From contig NZ_JAJMZJ010000004.1 in assembly GCF_021012875.1 (NCBI RefSeq), positions 1 through 64,000 of the forward strand: 64,000 nucleotides of DNA, given 5' to 3'. Source of the stretch: Peptoniphilus sp. KCTC 25270. GTDB taxonomy: Bacteria > Bacillota > Clostridia > Tissierellales > Peptoniphilaceae. Numbering within the stretch: position 1 is the stretch's first letter; each line of letters begins with the position of its first letter. Positions 8,695 to 17,918 of this stretch are shown piece after piece. The position numbers and the translations under genes were made by a program. The notes below the pieces were generated by a model, which was given only the letters and a program-made list of their open reading frames with translations, was not told where the DNA came from and searched no databases.

Positions 8695-10467
8695 CTATCC
8701 CTCACAGTAAACCTTAATTTTTTTAGTTCTTGATGGATGCCTTAGTTTTTTTAATGCTTTGCTTTCTATCTGTCTAACTCGCTCTCTTGTAAGATTGTAT
8801 ATCTCTCCTATTTCCTCTAAGGTCATAGGTTCTTGGCCATTTAATCCAAATCGTTTTATTATTACATCTTTACTTCTGCCATCTAATATATTCAATATTT
8901 CTTCCAAACTATTTCTTAAATCCATACTTGTAATTATTTCTTCTACACTATAGTCTTCATCGGCTATAAATTCTCCTAGTCTTGTATTTTCATCAATCCC
9001 TACAGGAGTATCTAGACTTACATTGTTCATAAAGGTATTTCTAATCATAACTAGTTCCATAACCTTTTCTTTTGATAGATCCAATTCTTTACTAATCCAA
9101 TCATAGTCCACCTTGTTAAATTTTTCTTCAGACTTATATTCTAGTTTTCTTAAATTTGCTAATGAATCCCATCTATGAACAGGAATCCTGACTAATAGGC
9201 TACTATCATTTATTCCCCTTGTAATAGATTGCCTAATCCAGTATGTTGCATAGGTTGAAAATTCATTTTCCATTTCTAAGTCAAATCTTTCCACTGCTTT
9301 TAGTAAACCAATATATCCTAATTGATACATATCATCAAAATCCATGCTGGTGGTTTGATACCTAATAAATTTATTGGCCTCTTTGAGAATCAACCTCTCA
9401 TTTGCTTTAATTAAAGTTTCTAAAGTATTCATATCATTATTTTTTTGAAAGTCTTCTATATAGGATTTGTTTTCCTTAAAATCTGGAACTTCTTTAGTCT
9501 TTTCTAATCTCTTTTTAAAATCATCAGATTCTAATACTTCTTCCAAATCAGGATTGAAAAATTCAGCCAAAAAGTTCAGTTCTTCATCTTTTTCATATAC
9601 TTTTATATCTTCTTTCTTATCTTTACCTAATTCTTTCTCCTTGCCCATAATCCTATTTTCTAAATCAAGGCCTTGTCCAGTAGGTCCTTCTAATTCTTCG
9701 ATTTTTTTGGATTTATTTTTCATATATTCAATAATCTGGCTACTATTTTTATTGGTTTTTAAAAAGTCTAAGATATTTTGACTTAATAGCATCTCTCCCA
9801 GTTGTTCAAACGAATAATAATCTTCTTCACTAGGATTTATAGACCTAGTCTCAAAAGTCAAATACTCCTCCGGAAAATCAAAGATAGAACCCATTTTATA
9901 AGTGTCTCCATCTGTAAGCAATATAAGTTTATTAAAATTGAAAAACATTGGAAATTCCTCGAAATCTGCCTCTAAGCCTATAAAAGCACTTTCAAAAGAT
10001 AATTCATCTTTATCAATTACTTTTATAAGAATTAGAGGAAATCCATTGATTAAAAGTATAAAATCAAAAATCTTATTTCCCTTACCATTACTTATCCAGA
10101 TATTTTTTAAATAAGTAAAACTATTTTTTTCGAAATCATTTTCGCTAGAGATTAATTGTATATCATTATCTTGCTCATTGCTTACCCAATTATATAAACC
10201 ACCTTTTAACACAGATTGAAAGTAATTATTATTAGTTATTAAGTTTCCTTTCATCCCATTAACAAAGTTTCTTGTGTAGCTCCATGCCTCATTGGCATTC
10301 AAATCTGGGTTAGCAATCTTTATGGAATTTAAAACTGTATCAGCAATTGCTTTATAGGAAGGGTGATAAAAAGACATCTTTGCTACTTTACTGTATAATT
10401 CTCTGCTAAAACTATAGCCTAAGGTTACCAGCCATGACTCTATTTTATTTTTAAGATCTTTTTTCAT
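8695..10467 (-). CDS. HsdR-N-like domain fused to a sigma-70 factor, 590 aa
   Basis: Residues 1-210 resemble the N-terminal nuclease domain of type I restriction HsdR: a conserved Asp at 135 in FDFILLING, followed by FPLILIKVI. In HsdR that strand reads ExK; here it is K149 and I151, so the catalytic pair is missing. A charged linker (about 215-340) follows. Residues of about 385-455 are sigma region 2 (QLGYIGLLKAVERFD, FSTYATYWIRQSI), then region 3, and residues 545-585 are an RpoD-like region 4 helix-turn-helix (LTRERVRQIESKALKKLRHP). GGAAGG lies 7 nt before ATG 10467; a second ATG at 10470 is also possible. It lies 41 nt after the hsdM remnant and 2 nt before the helicase. It probably redirects RNA polymerase or uses sigma-type DNA binding to place the dead nuclease domain. 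Confidence 0.8.
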   Translation of the reverse strand: MKKDLKNKIESWLVTLGYSFSRELYSKVAKMSFYHPSYKAIADTVLNSIKIANPDLNANEAWSYTRNFVNGMKGNLITNNNYFQSVLKGGLYNWVSNEQDNDIQLISSENDFEKNSFTYLKNIWISNGKGNKIFDFILLINGFPLILIKVIDKDELSFESAFIGLEADFEEFPMFFNFNKLILLTDGDTYKMGSIFDFPEEYLTFETRSINPSEEDYYSFEQLGEMLLSQNILDFLKTNKNSSQIIEYMKNKSKKIEELEGPTGQGLDLENRIMGKEKELGKDKKEDIKVYEKDEELNFLAEFFNPDLEEVLESDDFKKRLEKTKEVPDFKENKSYIEDFQKNNDMNTLETLIKANERLILKEANKFIRYQTTSMDFDDMYQLGYIGLLKAVERFDLEMENEFSTYATYWIRQSITRGINDSSLLVRIPVHRWDSLANLRKLEYKSEEKFNKVDYDWISKELDLSKEKVMELVMIRNTFMNNVSLDTPVGIDENTRLGEFIADEDYSVEEIITSMDLRNSLEEILNILDGRSKDVIIKRFGLNGQEPMTLEEIGEIYNLTRERVRQIESKALKKLRHPSRTKKIKVYCEG

Positions 10468-10508
10468 CATCTCACCTTCCTTAAAAGTCAATTTATCTGT
10501 TATCTTTT

Positions 10509-12191
10509 TTACTCCCCTTTCAGAGTTTCCATCAATGCTTGAAAACTCTCCAATCCTGCTTCTATGTTTTCTATTATCTCGTTGGCCAAAATATCCGGAT
10601 CTGGCAAGTTTTCTAAATCTGTTAGGCTATCATCCTTGAGCCAAAATATATCCAAACTTGTCTTATCTCTTTCAATGATTTCTTCATAGCTATATTTTCT
10701 CCATCTTCCTTCTGGATTTTCTTCTGACCATGTTTCCTGCCTGTCATGTCTATTGGATGGATTATAGCATTTAATAAAATCCTCTAAGTCCTCAAATTCC
10801 ATAGGTTTCTTCTTCAACGTATGATGGACATTAGTTCTATAATCATAAAACCATATCTCTTTTGTCCAAGGATCCCTGGCTCCTGGCTTATTATCGAAAA
10901 AAAGTACATTGGCCTTAACACCTGGTCTATAAAATATACCTATTGGTAGTCTTAGTATGGTGTAGAGGTCAGTTGTTTTAAGAAGTTCTTTTCTAACTGT
11001 TTCTCCTGCTCCTCCCTCAAATAAAACATTATCTGGTAGAACTACTGCAGCCTGTCCATTTTCTTTTAATAATGTTCTTATATGTTGTAGAAAGTTTAAT
11101 TGTTTATTTGATGTGGTTACCCAAAAGTCCTGTCTATTGTAGACCAAATCTTCCTTGACCTGCTCGCCTTCTTCATTGGTAATGGTCATAGATGATTTTT
11201 TCCCAAAGGGGGGATTAGCTAGAACATAATCATACCTATTACCCTCATCTGCGATTAAGGCATCTGCAGAGGAAATAAAAGTCTCACCGTCCATTTCTCC
11301 TATATTATGTAGAAACATATTCATCAAGCAAAGTCGTCTAGTATTGGCTACAATCTCGTTACCATGAAAGGTTTTATTCTTTAGAAACTCCTTCTCATCC
11401 CTATTTAAATCATGGCCTTGGCTAATATAGTCATAGGATGCCAAGAAAAATCCACCTGTCCCACAGGCTGGGTCCACTATGGTTTTAATGGGTTCAGGTT
11501 GAACACAGGTAACCATTGCCCTTATAAGGGCCCTAGGTGTAAAGTACTGTCCTGCTCCACTTTTAGTATCTTCTGCATTTTTTTCTAAAAGGCCTGCTGG
11601 CTCCCAATCATCTTCTTGTCTACATGCTTCTAGTTCTTCCTTAGACAGTAACTTGCCTTCAAAAGCCTTTTTCAAGATGCTTTGTCGTAAAGCTTCAGCT
11701 TTTTCAAGAGCTTCCTCTATATTAGCTTCTATATTTTCGCAAACTGAAAGACGGGATTCTATTTCTTTTATAATTTCTTCTTGTTCATCTATTGAAGGTA
11801 AAGGTATTGGTAGCATTCTTAAACCTCCTAATGCTATAAATTTTTGTGTAGTCCCCCTTATTAGTTCTTGATCTAGCATTATTTTTTCAACAAACCAACT
11901 TGATAAATAATAATATAAATATTTTGGATTTATTAAATCCTCATTCTTTTTGAATAATCCCACATTCTTTATACTAAAAAAGTTGTTTTCTTTAACAATT
12001 ACTGGATTGCCAATTGTCCCTATCATCCCAAAAAGGATATCATTTTTCTCTACCTTAGATCTATTACTGATCTCTTTATGATCCGTCAGAGAAATGTAGT
12101 TTACGTTCCCAAAATCTATATTTCCTTTTTTTAATAAGATTTCTATGGTGTTTATCTTTGTAAGCCACTTGGCATTATTTATTAAATTATT
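10509..12191 (-). pseudogene. Chimeric remnant: 3' part of hsdS fused in frame to 3' part of hsdM
   Basis: The frame opens just after a TAG at 12192-12194 and has no good start; the first ATG, at 12026, has no ribosome binding site. The first part is the second recognition domain of a type I HsdS (KWLTKINT, GNIDFGNV, KNDILFGMIGTIGNP), then the HsdS C-terminal helix (IPLPSIDEQEEI, LRQSILKKAFEGKLL). At WEPAGLLEKNAEDTKSG it switches to HsdM, missing the first 150 or so HsdM residues but keeping the AdoMet motif DPACGTGGFF and NPPFG. GLLEK is a plausible short homology between the HsdS tail and HsdM, so a deletion joined the two. The 5' half of hsdS is lost at the island edge. Methylation activity is unlikely but not excluded, because the catalytic motifs are intact. 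Confidence 0.75.
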
Positions 12192-12281
12192 CTAAAAAAC
12201 TTTTTTACCCATTTTTGTTCCAGTTGATGGTTTTCAACCTCTGTAAGCATTGGTTTTATAAGCTTTTATCTTTTGTTTTAA
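12192..12281. other. Right subterminal region of island L
   Basis: TTTTTTACCC at 12201-12210 followed by ATTTTTGTTCCAGTTG. The same motif is at 27527-27536 near guaA, and in both cases its last base is 73 nt from the first base of the att core. This marks 12283 as the end of one island and the start of the next. Confidence 0.65.
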
Positions 12282-12293
12282 CTATTCCCACTC
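12282..12293. repeat. Island attachment-site copy 2 (junction of islands L and R)
   Basis: CTATTCCCACTC, identical over 12 bases to the guaA 3' end at 27608-27619, followed by TTCATTT as in the copy at 5151. It lies between two complete sets of subterminal motifs, as expected of the internal site in a tandem array. Confidence 0.75.
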
Positions 12294-12464
12294 TTCATTT
12301 CTAAACGTTCATTACATTCAAAACCTTGATAATTAGGTCTTTTCTTCAGTTCATATTCGTTTTGTTCGCCTTAATTCGCCTTGTTTTCAAATTATTTTAC
12401 CCATTCCAGTGCCAGTTCCAGTTGATAATAATTATAATCAATGTTCTTCATATTGATTATTAAT
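12294..12464. other. Left subterminal region of island R
   Basis: No gene. TTATTTTACCC at 12392-12402 is followed by TTCCAGTGCCAGTTCCAGTTGA, the counterpart of the repeat at 5261-5296. Short GTTCGCC/ATTCGCC repeats lie near 12364-12380. Confidence 0.5.
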
Positions 12465-15341
12465 CTAACTACTACCTAAGATTTTTAATTTCTTGACTCG
12501 CCCACTATTCCTAATAAAATAGTTTGCTGAAGAAAGAATTGTGCCATATTCTTCTTTCATCGGCTTAGAGATGCTTACACCTGGCTGAACGATATACACC
12601 GTTACATTCATTGGTTTATTTACTCGCATTAGCTCCTTAAAACTTGTAAAATCCCCTGTGATAAAAGTGCTATTTCTAGTATTACGATTTCTCTCGTCAA
12701 TTTTATTTTGTAATTCTACCTTGTTCTTCAACCATTTTGTACATTTTACAGCTTGTTGTGCAACTTCATAAACATCCTCTAAATTTGAATTGAATCGCTT
12801 ACCAGATCTTGATTTACAATGATATAAATTAATATTAATATGAGAAACATCTTCGTTGAAAGTAATAAAGTCCGCAACTTCTCCTGATCCATGATCATAA
12901 AAAATATGAGTACTACTCCCACTATCAACTAAATATTGCTTTAACCCTTCTTGAATAGAAATTTTACTAGAATCCTTGCTCTCACCGAATTCCAAATTTG
13001 TATCGACTGAAAGACTATCCCAATCAATTACCTCAACTCTAGTCATATCAAATTTTTCTAACTCAACATTTCCTTTGAGCACTTCATTTCCAGTATAAAC
13101 TGTATCTCTCGTAGTCTTAAAGGTGATTGGATGTTCCGTAAAGTATTCTTCTAGCGAATATGTCTCCTTACCATCAAGACACATAAATATCGATTTTGAT
13201 GATTTATATATACCTTGTATATTGCATTGCAATTGCTCTTCCTCACCAAATATCTTAACTTTGAAAGAAATGCTTAAATCAGAAACGCTCACCACTTCTA
13301 ACTCAACATCGGTTATAAGAGCTTTTTCTTCTTGATTACTAGAAAAAATAATCCCAGGAGAACTAAAACAATCATCAGATAGGAATGCAAAAATTACATC
13401 ACTTTCGAATTTAGTAATTCTTTCAGCCAATGGTAATTTATCATAGTTAGTATTTGTTCTCACTCTTAGTGAATTATTCGAGATTTTTAAACCTAATTTA
13501 TCGCACAAACTTATGTATTCAGGAATATTCAAATAGATTTGACTCCAAATTTTGGAACCGGAACTATAACCAATTGTAATCTCCTCACCATTTTTTCTAG
13601 CTTTACAAAAAGCATGTCCAGCAGATAGCATTCTTCCTGTATTTTCATCTATCGATGACGCAGTATTAGAACCTGCATAGATGCGATATGACTCACCATT
13701 TTCAGTATATCTGTTTTGCATTCCAGTATTGAAAAATTCATAATTTTCTAATCCTGCAAGAACACGATGGATTTCATTGCGTGGGATTTTATCAAAACTA
13801 CTTGAAAAGCACTCAGCAATTGATTCATAAGTTGCCTCTGTTTTAGAGTGTGCATAAATGAACAACAGTTTAGTTTGTTCCTGGTAGTGGACTATGTATA
13901 GACCTAGCTCTTTATTTATTGGCATTTCCCCATCGTACCAAAGTGGCACAGTATATATTTTAGAAATTCCTACAATAGTATTGTTTTCATAATTTTTGTA
14001 TATTTCATCATCAATGCCTAACATTTCCGGTAAGGATGAGTTAATGTCAAAATCATTAACTTCGTATACTTTTGCGTGAAAATTAGGTCTAATATTAGCA
14101 ATTGGTATAGCTTGGCCCTTCAAGTCTGGTTTAGTAAAATCATTTAATATAGATTGACTTTGATATTCACCTTCTATTGTTTCATCTGAAATATTCATAA
14201 TCATTTCTTGCCAAGCGATATCACTAGAATATAACTTTTTATTTCCAATTCTAAGATTTTCATCTTTCATTGCAATAAATTTTGCAGAACCAATATTCTC
14301 AGCATTTGTTCTAGCAAATCTTCCTATGAATTGTAGTGTACTGGCTAAAGATTTCTGAGGCTCATGTACTGCGGCTATTTTTAAATTTGGAAAATCAAAT
14401 CCTTCACCAAGCATATCAACACAAATAATACCGTCCAATTTCTTACTCTTCAAATCATTTAACGCTTGATTAACTGTTTTATAAGTCATTGAACTATCGA
14501 TACGTTTTAATCTAAGTGAAGTTGACTCCTTATAGAGAATTTCTAATAATCTAGCCTTCTCTTTAGTGTCGGTTCTAACCATCATATAATGATCTAAGCC
14601 TATTTCCCTATCATTCAAGAAAACTCTCTCTGCTTCCAATGCTATTAGGCGATCCTTTTCTGGTGCTTCTTCGATTGGATGGAAAACTATTTCCCCAAAA
14701 ATCCCATCACGATAAGCTTTATATAAAGGATAATTGTAAATTTGTTTGCCATTAATATCTTTTCTATCAAGCCTGAAGGGCGTTGCAGTAACAAACAAAG
14801 AAGAAATATTTGGCATATTAGTTAATATCGATTGCCAAGATGGCGCGGGAACATGGTGAGCTTCATCTATAATAATATAGTCAAAACTTTTACTTATATT
14901 TTCGCTAGAAATAGAAACAGCTACTTTATGTGTTGCAATCACAACATCAGCTTCCCTAATATCATCTAATTGATTGTCAGCATACAATTTCTTTGCTTCA
15001 AATATTCTAGGTGCAACAATTTCTTTTGAAAAAACACCTATTCTCTTTAGTGTTTTTAACTTACTATAATCATCATAAATTTGCCCCCTTACCAAAGCAC
15101 TAGGAGTAACGATTAACACCTTACTCTTTCTTAAAATATACGGTGCCATCATCAAGACTGTAGTTTTTCCTGACCCTGTTGGCATTACAATCATTGAGTT
15201 CCCATTCTCTTCGAGCGTATCATTAGCGGCTATAGCATGTATTGCCCCTAACTGAGCATTCCTCAAGCCAAACTCTTCTTCCCCAGATATCGGGTATTTA
15301 ATGAAATCATATAAAGCTGAAAAATAACTGATTTCTCTCAC
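12465..15341 (-). CDS. DEAD/DEAH superfamily 2 helicase of a type I-like restriction system, 958 aa
   Basis: Walker A MPTGSGKT at about 53-60, DEAH at 159-162, TATPF (motif III) near 196, and motif VI QFIGRFART near 350 give a complete SF2 motor of the restriction-translocase type. The C-terminal 550 residues are unrecognised and I see no PD-ExK nuclease signature in them. It ends the minus-strand operon HTH-hsdM-hsdS-hsdS2-nuclease-helicase. The start is uncertain: the first possible codon is a GTG at 15341 overlapping the AGGAGG at 15344, and the next well-spaced codon is not a standard start. I infer it is the motor subunit working with the separate nuclease-like protein upstream, rather than a one-chain HsdR. 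Confidence 0.75.
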   Translation of the reverse strand: MREISYFSALYDFIKYPISGEEEFGLRNAQLGAIHAIAANDTLEENGNSMIVMPTGSGKTTVLMMAPYILRKSKVLIVTPSALVRGQIYDDYSKLKTLKRIGVFSKEIVAPRIFEAKKLYADNQLDDIREADVVIATHKVAVSISSENISKSFDYIIIDEAHHVPAPSWQSILTNMPNISSLFVTATPFRLDRKDINGKQIYNYPLYKAYRDGIFGEIVFHPIEEAPEKDRLIALEAERVFLNDREIGLDHYMMVRTDTKEKARLLEILYKESTSLRLKRIDSSMTYKTVNQALNDLKSKKLDGIICVDMLGEGFDFPNLKIAAVHEPQKSLASTLQFIGRFARTNAENIGSAKFIAMKDENLRIGNKKLYSSDIAWQEMIMNISDETIEGEYQSQSILNDFTKPDLKGQAIPIANIRPNFHAKVYEVNDFDINSSLPEMLGIDDEIYKNYENNTIVGISKIYTVPLWYDGEMPINKELGLYIVHYQEQTKLLFIYAHSKTEATYESIAECFSSSFDKIPRNEIHRVLAGLENYEFFNTGMQNRYTENGESYRIYAGSNTASSIDENTGRMLSAGHAFCKARKNGEEITIGYSSGSKIWSQIYLNIPEYISLCDKLGLKISNNSLRVRTNTNYDKLPLAERITKFESDVIFAFLSDDCFSSPGIIFSSNQEEKALITDVELEVVSVSDLSISFKVKIFGEEEQLQCNIQGIYKSSKSIFMCLDGKETYSLEEYFTEHPITFKTTRDTVYTGNEVLKGNVELEKFDMTRVEVIDWDSLSVDTNLEFGESKDSSKISIQEGLKQYLVDSGSSTHIFYDHGSGEVADFITFNEDVSHININLYHCKSRSGKRFNSNLEDVYEVAQQAVKCTKWLKNKVELQNKIDERNRNTRNSTFITGDFTSFKELMRVNKPMNVTVYIVQPGVSISKPMKEEYGTILSSANYFIRNSGRVKKLKILGSS

Positions 15342-15368
15342 CTCCTTTTGCCTATTGCTCTATCCTCT

Positions 15369-16301
15369 TTACAAATAACCTTTAAATACATTTCTCATTA
15401 GAACAACTCTCTCAATAACTAGATTCATTAGTTCGGGGTAATTTCCTTGTTTATTGAAGTTCAAACCAGGGATGTATGACTTTATTCTAGATGCTTTCTT
15501 ATCATCTAGCCTTTCCCAGTGCATATTAAAACCAAGTTTGTTTTCTATTTCTTCTTTATGCTCATACAGATTATCAAATAAATCTTTGCAATCTCTAACA
15601 TAGAGCTCAACACCGATTGTTCCATCTTTATTTACCAGGGTAATGCTGATATGTGCGTCACTTGTACCAATTGCAACATCATACCAGTGGTCAGTGGTTG
15701 CTTTTCTTACATTGAATGGTTTGCCATTTTCAGTTACTACTCGGTTAAACTCTGTCCAGAAGTTAAGTCTTTCTGCTTGTGTTTTGGATAAATCTCCATC
15801 CTTTACACTTTTATTACTCTTAATAAAATCATTAGGTTTCTCAACTACTTTGAACATTGGTGCTGGAAGTGAATCCCCAATTCTATAAGCCTTAATCTCT
15901 AACAAGAAGAAAGAAATTTCTTTTGCCATGTTGTTATTCAACCATTCAATGGCACTTTTATGCTCTTCTCTTGCTTCTTTTACAATCCAAATAATCACAT
16001 TGGCATCAAGTCCTGATGCATAAGTGATAATTTTTCCTAGGTGATCATGGTCGGTAGAATCTAATTGATTCTCTATAATAATCTTGATATCAGTCGTTTC
16101 ATCAACAGCCACTAGATCACATCGATATGATCCAACATAAACTTCCTTGTCTATATCAGTTAAAGTAAGACCCACTGTTTCATTAAGCAATTCAATATTT
16201 TCCTCTTTCGCTAACCAATTAGAAAAGTTATATTGCTCATGTGCCCATAACTCTCTAATGTCTACTTCTTTTAGTCTTCCTAATGGAATATTTGAACTCA
16301 T
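15369..16301 (-). CDS. DUF4268-type PD-ExK-like nuclease candidate
   Basis: A 310-residue protein with a nuclease-like core: D62 in YRCDLV, then IIIENQ (E77, Q79), then HLGKIITYASG. This matches the PD-(D/E)xK fold with an E-x-Q variant, which I recognise from the DUF4268 family. The C-terminal part (HWYDVAIG, VELYVRD) is also typical of that family. ATG 16301 has AGGTGA at good spacing, 12 nt after hsdS2. Placed between specificity subunits and the SF2 helicase, it is probably the cleavage subunit of this restriction system, split from the motor. DNA cleavage is an inference from fold and position. Confidence 0.7.
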   Translation of the reverse strand: MSSNIPLGRLKEVDIRELWAHEQYNFSNWLAKEENIELLNETVGLTLTDIDKEVYVGSYRCDLVAVDETTDIKIIIENQLDSTDHDHLGKIITYASGLDANVIIWIVKEAREEHKSAIEWLNNNMAKEISFFLLEIKAYRIGDSLPAPMFKVVEKPNDFIKSNKSVKDGDLSKTQAERLNFWTEFNRVVTENGKPFNVRKATTDHWYDVAIGTSDAHISITLVNKDGTIGVELYVRDCKDLFDNLYEHKEEIENKLGFNMHWERLDDKKASRIKSYIPGLNFNKQGNYPELMNLVIERVVLMRNVFKGYL

Positions 16302-16312
16302 TTTTCACCTAC

Positions 16313-16828
16313 TTATATTTCTCTGTAATAATCCAAAATCTTAAAACTTTGCTTAATCTCTTCAATCTGAATGTATTGTCTCATATAATCATAATCTGGG
16401 ATGCCATCTTCTTTGACAGGCAACATGATTTTTTGTCTTTTCATACGTCCAGCATTAAATTTATATCCATAAGCATATTTTACCTTCTGCTGAAGAATGG
16501 CTTGTTTTAAGAATAAATAGGTATACCTATCTTCCTGTCTCTCATCTTGCCAATGGATTCGTTTAACATCATCTGAAAAAATTGCTTCATATGGATGATA
16601 AAAATTCTCTACAACAGAACCGTTATAGTTTACTCCTAAAACATTTCTATCTAAACTATTATTAGTGTTGCTAACAAATTCTGTAACACCATTATTACTA
16701 TCCGAAGATCCAATAAAAGGTCTATTACCTTCTTCCTGATTAGCTTTTGTTAAACGTACACCTGAACCTATAGAAACAATATCCTCCATCCAAAATTCAG
16801 ACCAAACTTTTTCATTGAGTGAACTCAT
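16313..16828 (-). CDS. HsdS half-subunit, third target recognition domain
   Basis: About 171 residues from ATG 16828, or longer from a TTG at 16885 that reads through the TA tract. It holds one HsdS recognition domain (FWMEDIVSIGSGVRL, NGVTEFVSN, RQKIMLPVKEDG) and the short helix YMRQYIQIEEIKQSFKIL that forms the HsdS spacer. No strong ribosome binding site precedes the ATG. It lies directly downstream of the two-domain hsdS and is out of frame with it by the length of the (TA)12 tract; with 10 or 13 TA units the two would be one protein of about 535 residues. It may be a silent or switchable recognition domain. Confidence 0.75.
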   Translation of the reverse strand: MSSLNEKVWSEFWMEDIVSIGSGVRLTKANQEEGNRPFIGSSDSNNGVTEFVSNTNNSLDRNVLGVNYNGSVVENFYHPYEAIFSDDVKRIHWQDERQEDRYTYLFLKQAILQQKVKYAYGYKFNAGRMKRQKIMLPVKEDGIPDYDYMRQYIQIEEIKQSFKILDYYREI

Positions 16829-16853
16829 CTGACTTTCTTTGAGTATCGCTAAC

Positions 16854-17918
16854 CTATATATATATATATATATATATAGGTTCAAGCACTTCTTGGACTT
16901 TTTCAGCTTCTAAATTTTGCATAAATTGACTCATATATTCCCAATGAGGATTGCCATTTTCATCAACAGGTAAAATAATCTTTTCCTGCCTAATTCTTTT
17001 ATCATTAATTTCTCTATTGAATGAATATTTTTCTTCAAGTCTTCTGACAATTGTTGACATAAATAAATAGATATACTTGTCAGCATTATCTATGCTTAAA
17101 GAAGTAACATGATCACTAGCTATATATTCATATTCATGATAAAAGCAGGCACCCACACTACCGCTATTAGCAATTGAGATGTTATTTGAAAATTTTCTAA
17201 CTCCATCTTTATTACCTATAAACCCATCGAGGCCATTATTCATAGCGGTTGACGAAATATATGGAGTATATCCATCAATATGGTCAGCTTTTTTTAGTCT
17301 CTTACCTCTTTGAATTTTCCTAAATATTTTATTGAAAGGAAACTCCCTCCACTCAACATTCTCTAAGCCTACCAAATCAAATGCTGTTTCTAAGATCTTT
17401 TGCTCATAATAATCAATAACTTTTCGAGCAGCTTTCTTTTGTTCTTGTTTGATGTATTGTTCCATGAAAGACCAGTTTGGTTTGCCTTCTGAATCTATAG
17501 GTAGCATAACTAAACGATCTTTCATTCTAGTTCCTGTTAATCCTTTTCCATAACCAAAACCACAATCTTTGATTGATGAACGAAATGCTTGAACTAAAAA
17601 CAATCCTATGCTTTTATTAATCTCTGGATGAGATATAGAATACATCTTATTTCCAGCAATATAATTATAAGGTTGATAGAAAAAATCTGCATTTTCAGCC
17701 CCTAAACTAATGCTATCTCTTTTATTAAATTTAAAATCTGATCCTTTAATAGTGTCTTCGAGTCCATTATTAAGTGAAGTTCTAGTGATGTATGGCACCC
17801 CGTATTTATATTGCTCTAGCCTATCTTTATGATAAGGCTTAGAGTTTTCTACAGTAAAGATATCTGAGACTTTAAATTTACTCCACTTTACTTGATCTAA
17901 ACTAATTCTATTCTCCAT
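16854..17918 (-). CDS. hsdS: Type I restriction specificity subunit HsdS, ends in TA tract
   Basis: Two recognition domains can be seen, each ending in the same kind of motif: RLVMLPIDSEGKPNW near 160 and QEKIILPVDENGNPHW near 325. A helix (YIKQEQKKAARKVIDYY) separates them. This is the standard two-domain HsdS layout, about 354 residues from ATG 17918. That ATG overlaps the end of hsdM by 11 nt, so the two are translationally coupled. The C-terminus is unusual: the second spacer helix is cut short and replaced by alternating Ile-Tyr encoded by (TA)12. A change in TA number would either alter the tail or join the third recognition domain, changing DNA target or subunit architecture. Confidence 0.85.
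   Translation of the reverse strand: MENRISLDQVKWSKFKVSDIFTVENSKPYHKDRLEQYKYGVPYITRTSLNNGLEDTIKGSDFKFNKRDSISLGAENADFFYQPYNYIAGNKMYSISHPEINKSIGLFLVQAFRSSIKDCGFGYGKGLTGTRMKDRLVMLPIDSEGKPNWSFMEQYIKQEQKKAARKVIDYYEQKILETAFDLVGLENVEWREFPFNKIFRKIQRGKRLKKADHIDGYTPYISSTAMNNGLDGFIGNKDGVRKFSNNISIANSGSVGACFYHEYEYIASDHVTSLSIDNADKYIYLFMSTIVRRLEEKYSFNREINDKRIRQEKIILPVDENGNPHWEYMSQFMQNLEAEKVQEVLEPIYIYIYI
16855..16878. repeat. (TA)12 microsatellite in hsdS, likely phase-variation tract
   Basis: Twelve perfect TA units flanked by AACC and GGTT, so the whole 32-bp block is a palindrome. The upstream hsdS reads into it as Ile-Tyr repeats and stops at a TAG formed by the last TA and the following G. Loss of two units or gain of one removes that stop and opens the frame into the next recognition domain; loss of one gives a stop two codons later. 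Confidence 0.85.

Noticed and set aside
9467-9781. Plus-strand serine-rich frame of 104 codons
   Set aside because: Antisense shadow of the charged linker in the sigma fusion protein.
12465-15341. Calling the helicase a standard HsdR
   Set aside because: No N-terminal nuclease domain is present; Walker A begins at residue 53, too early for HsdR.
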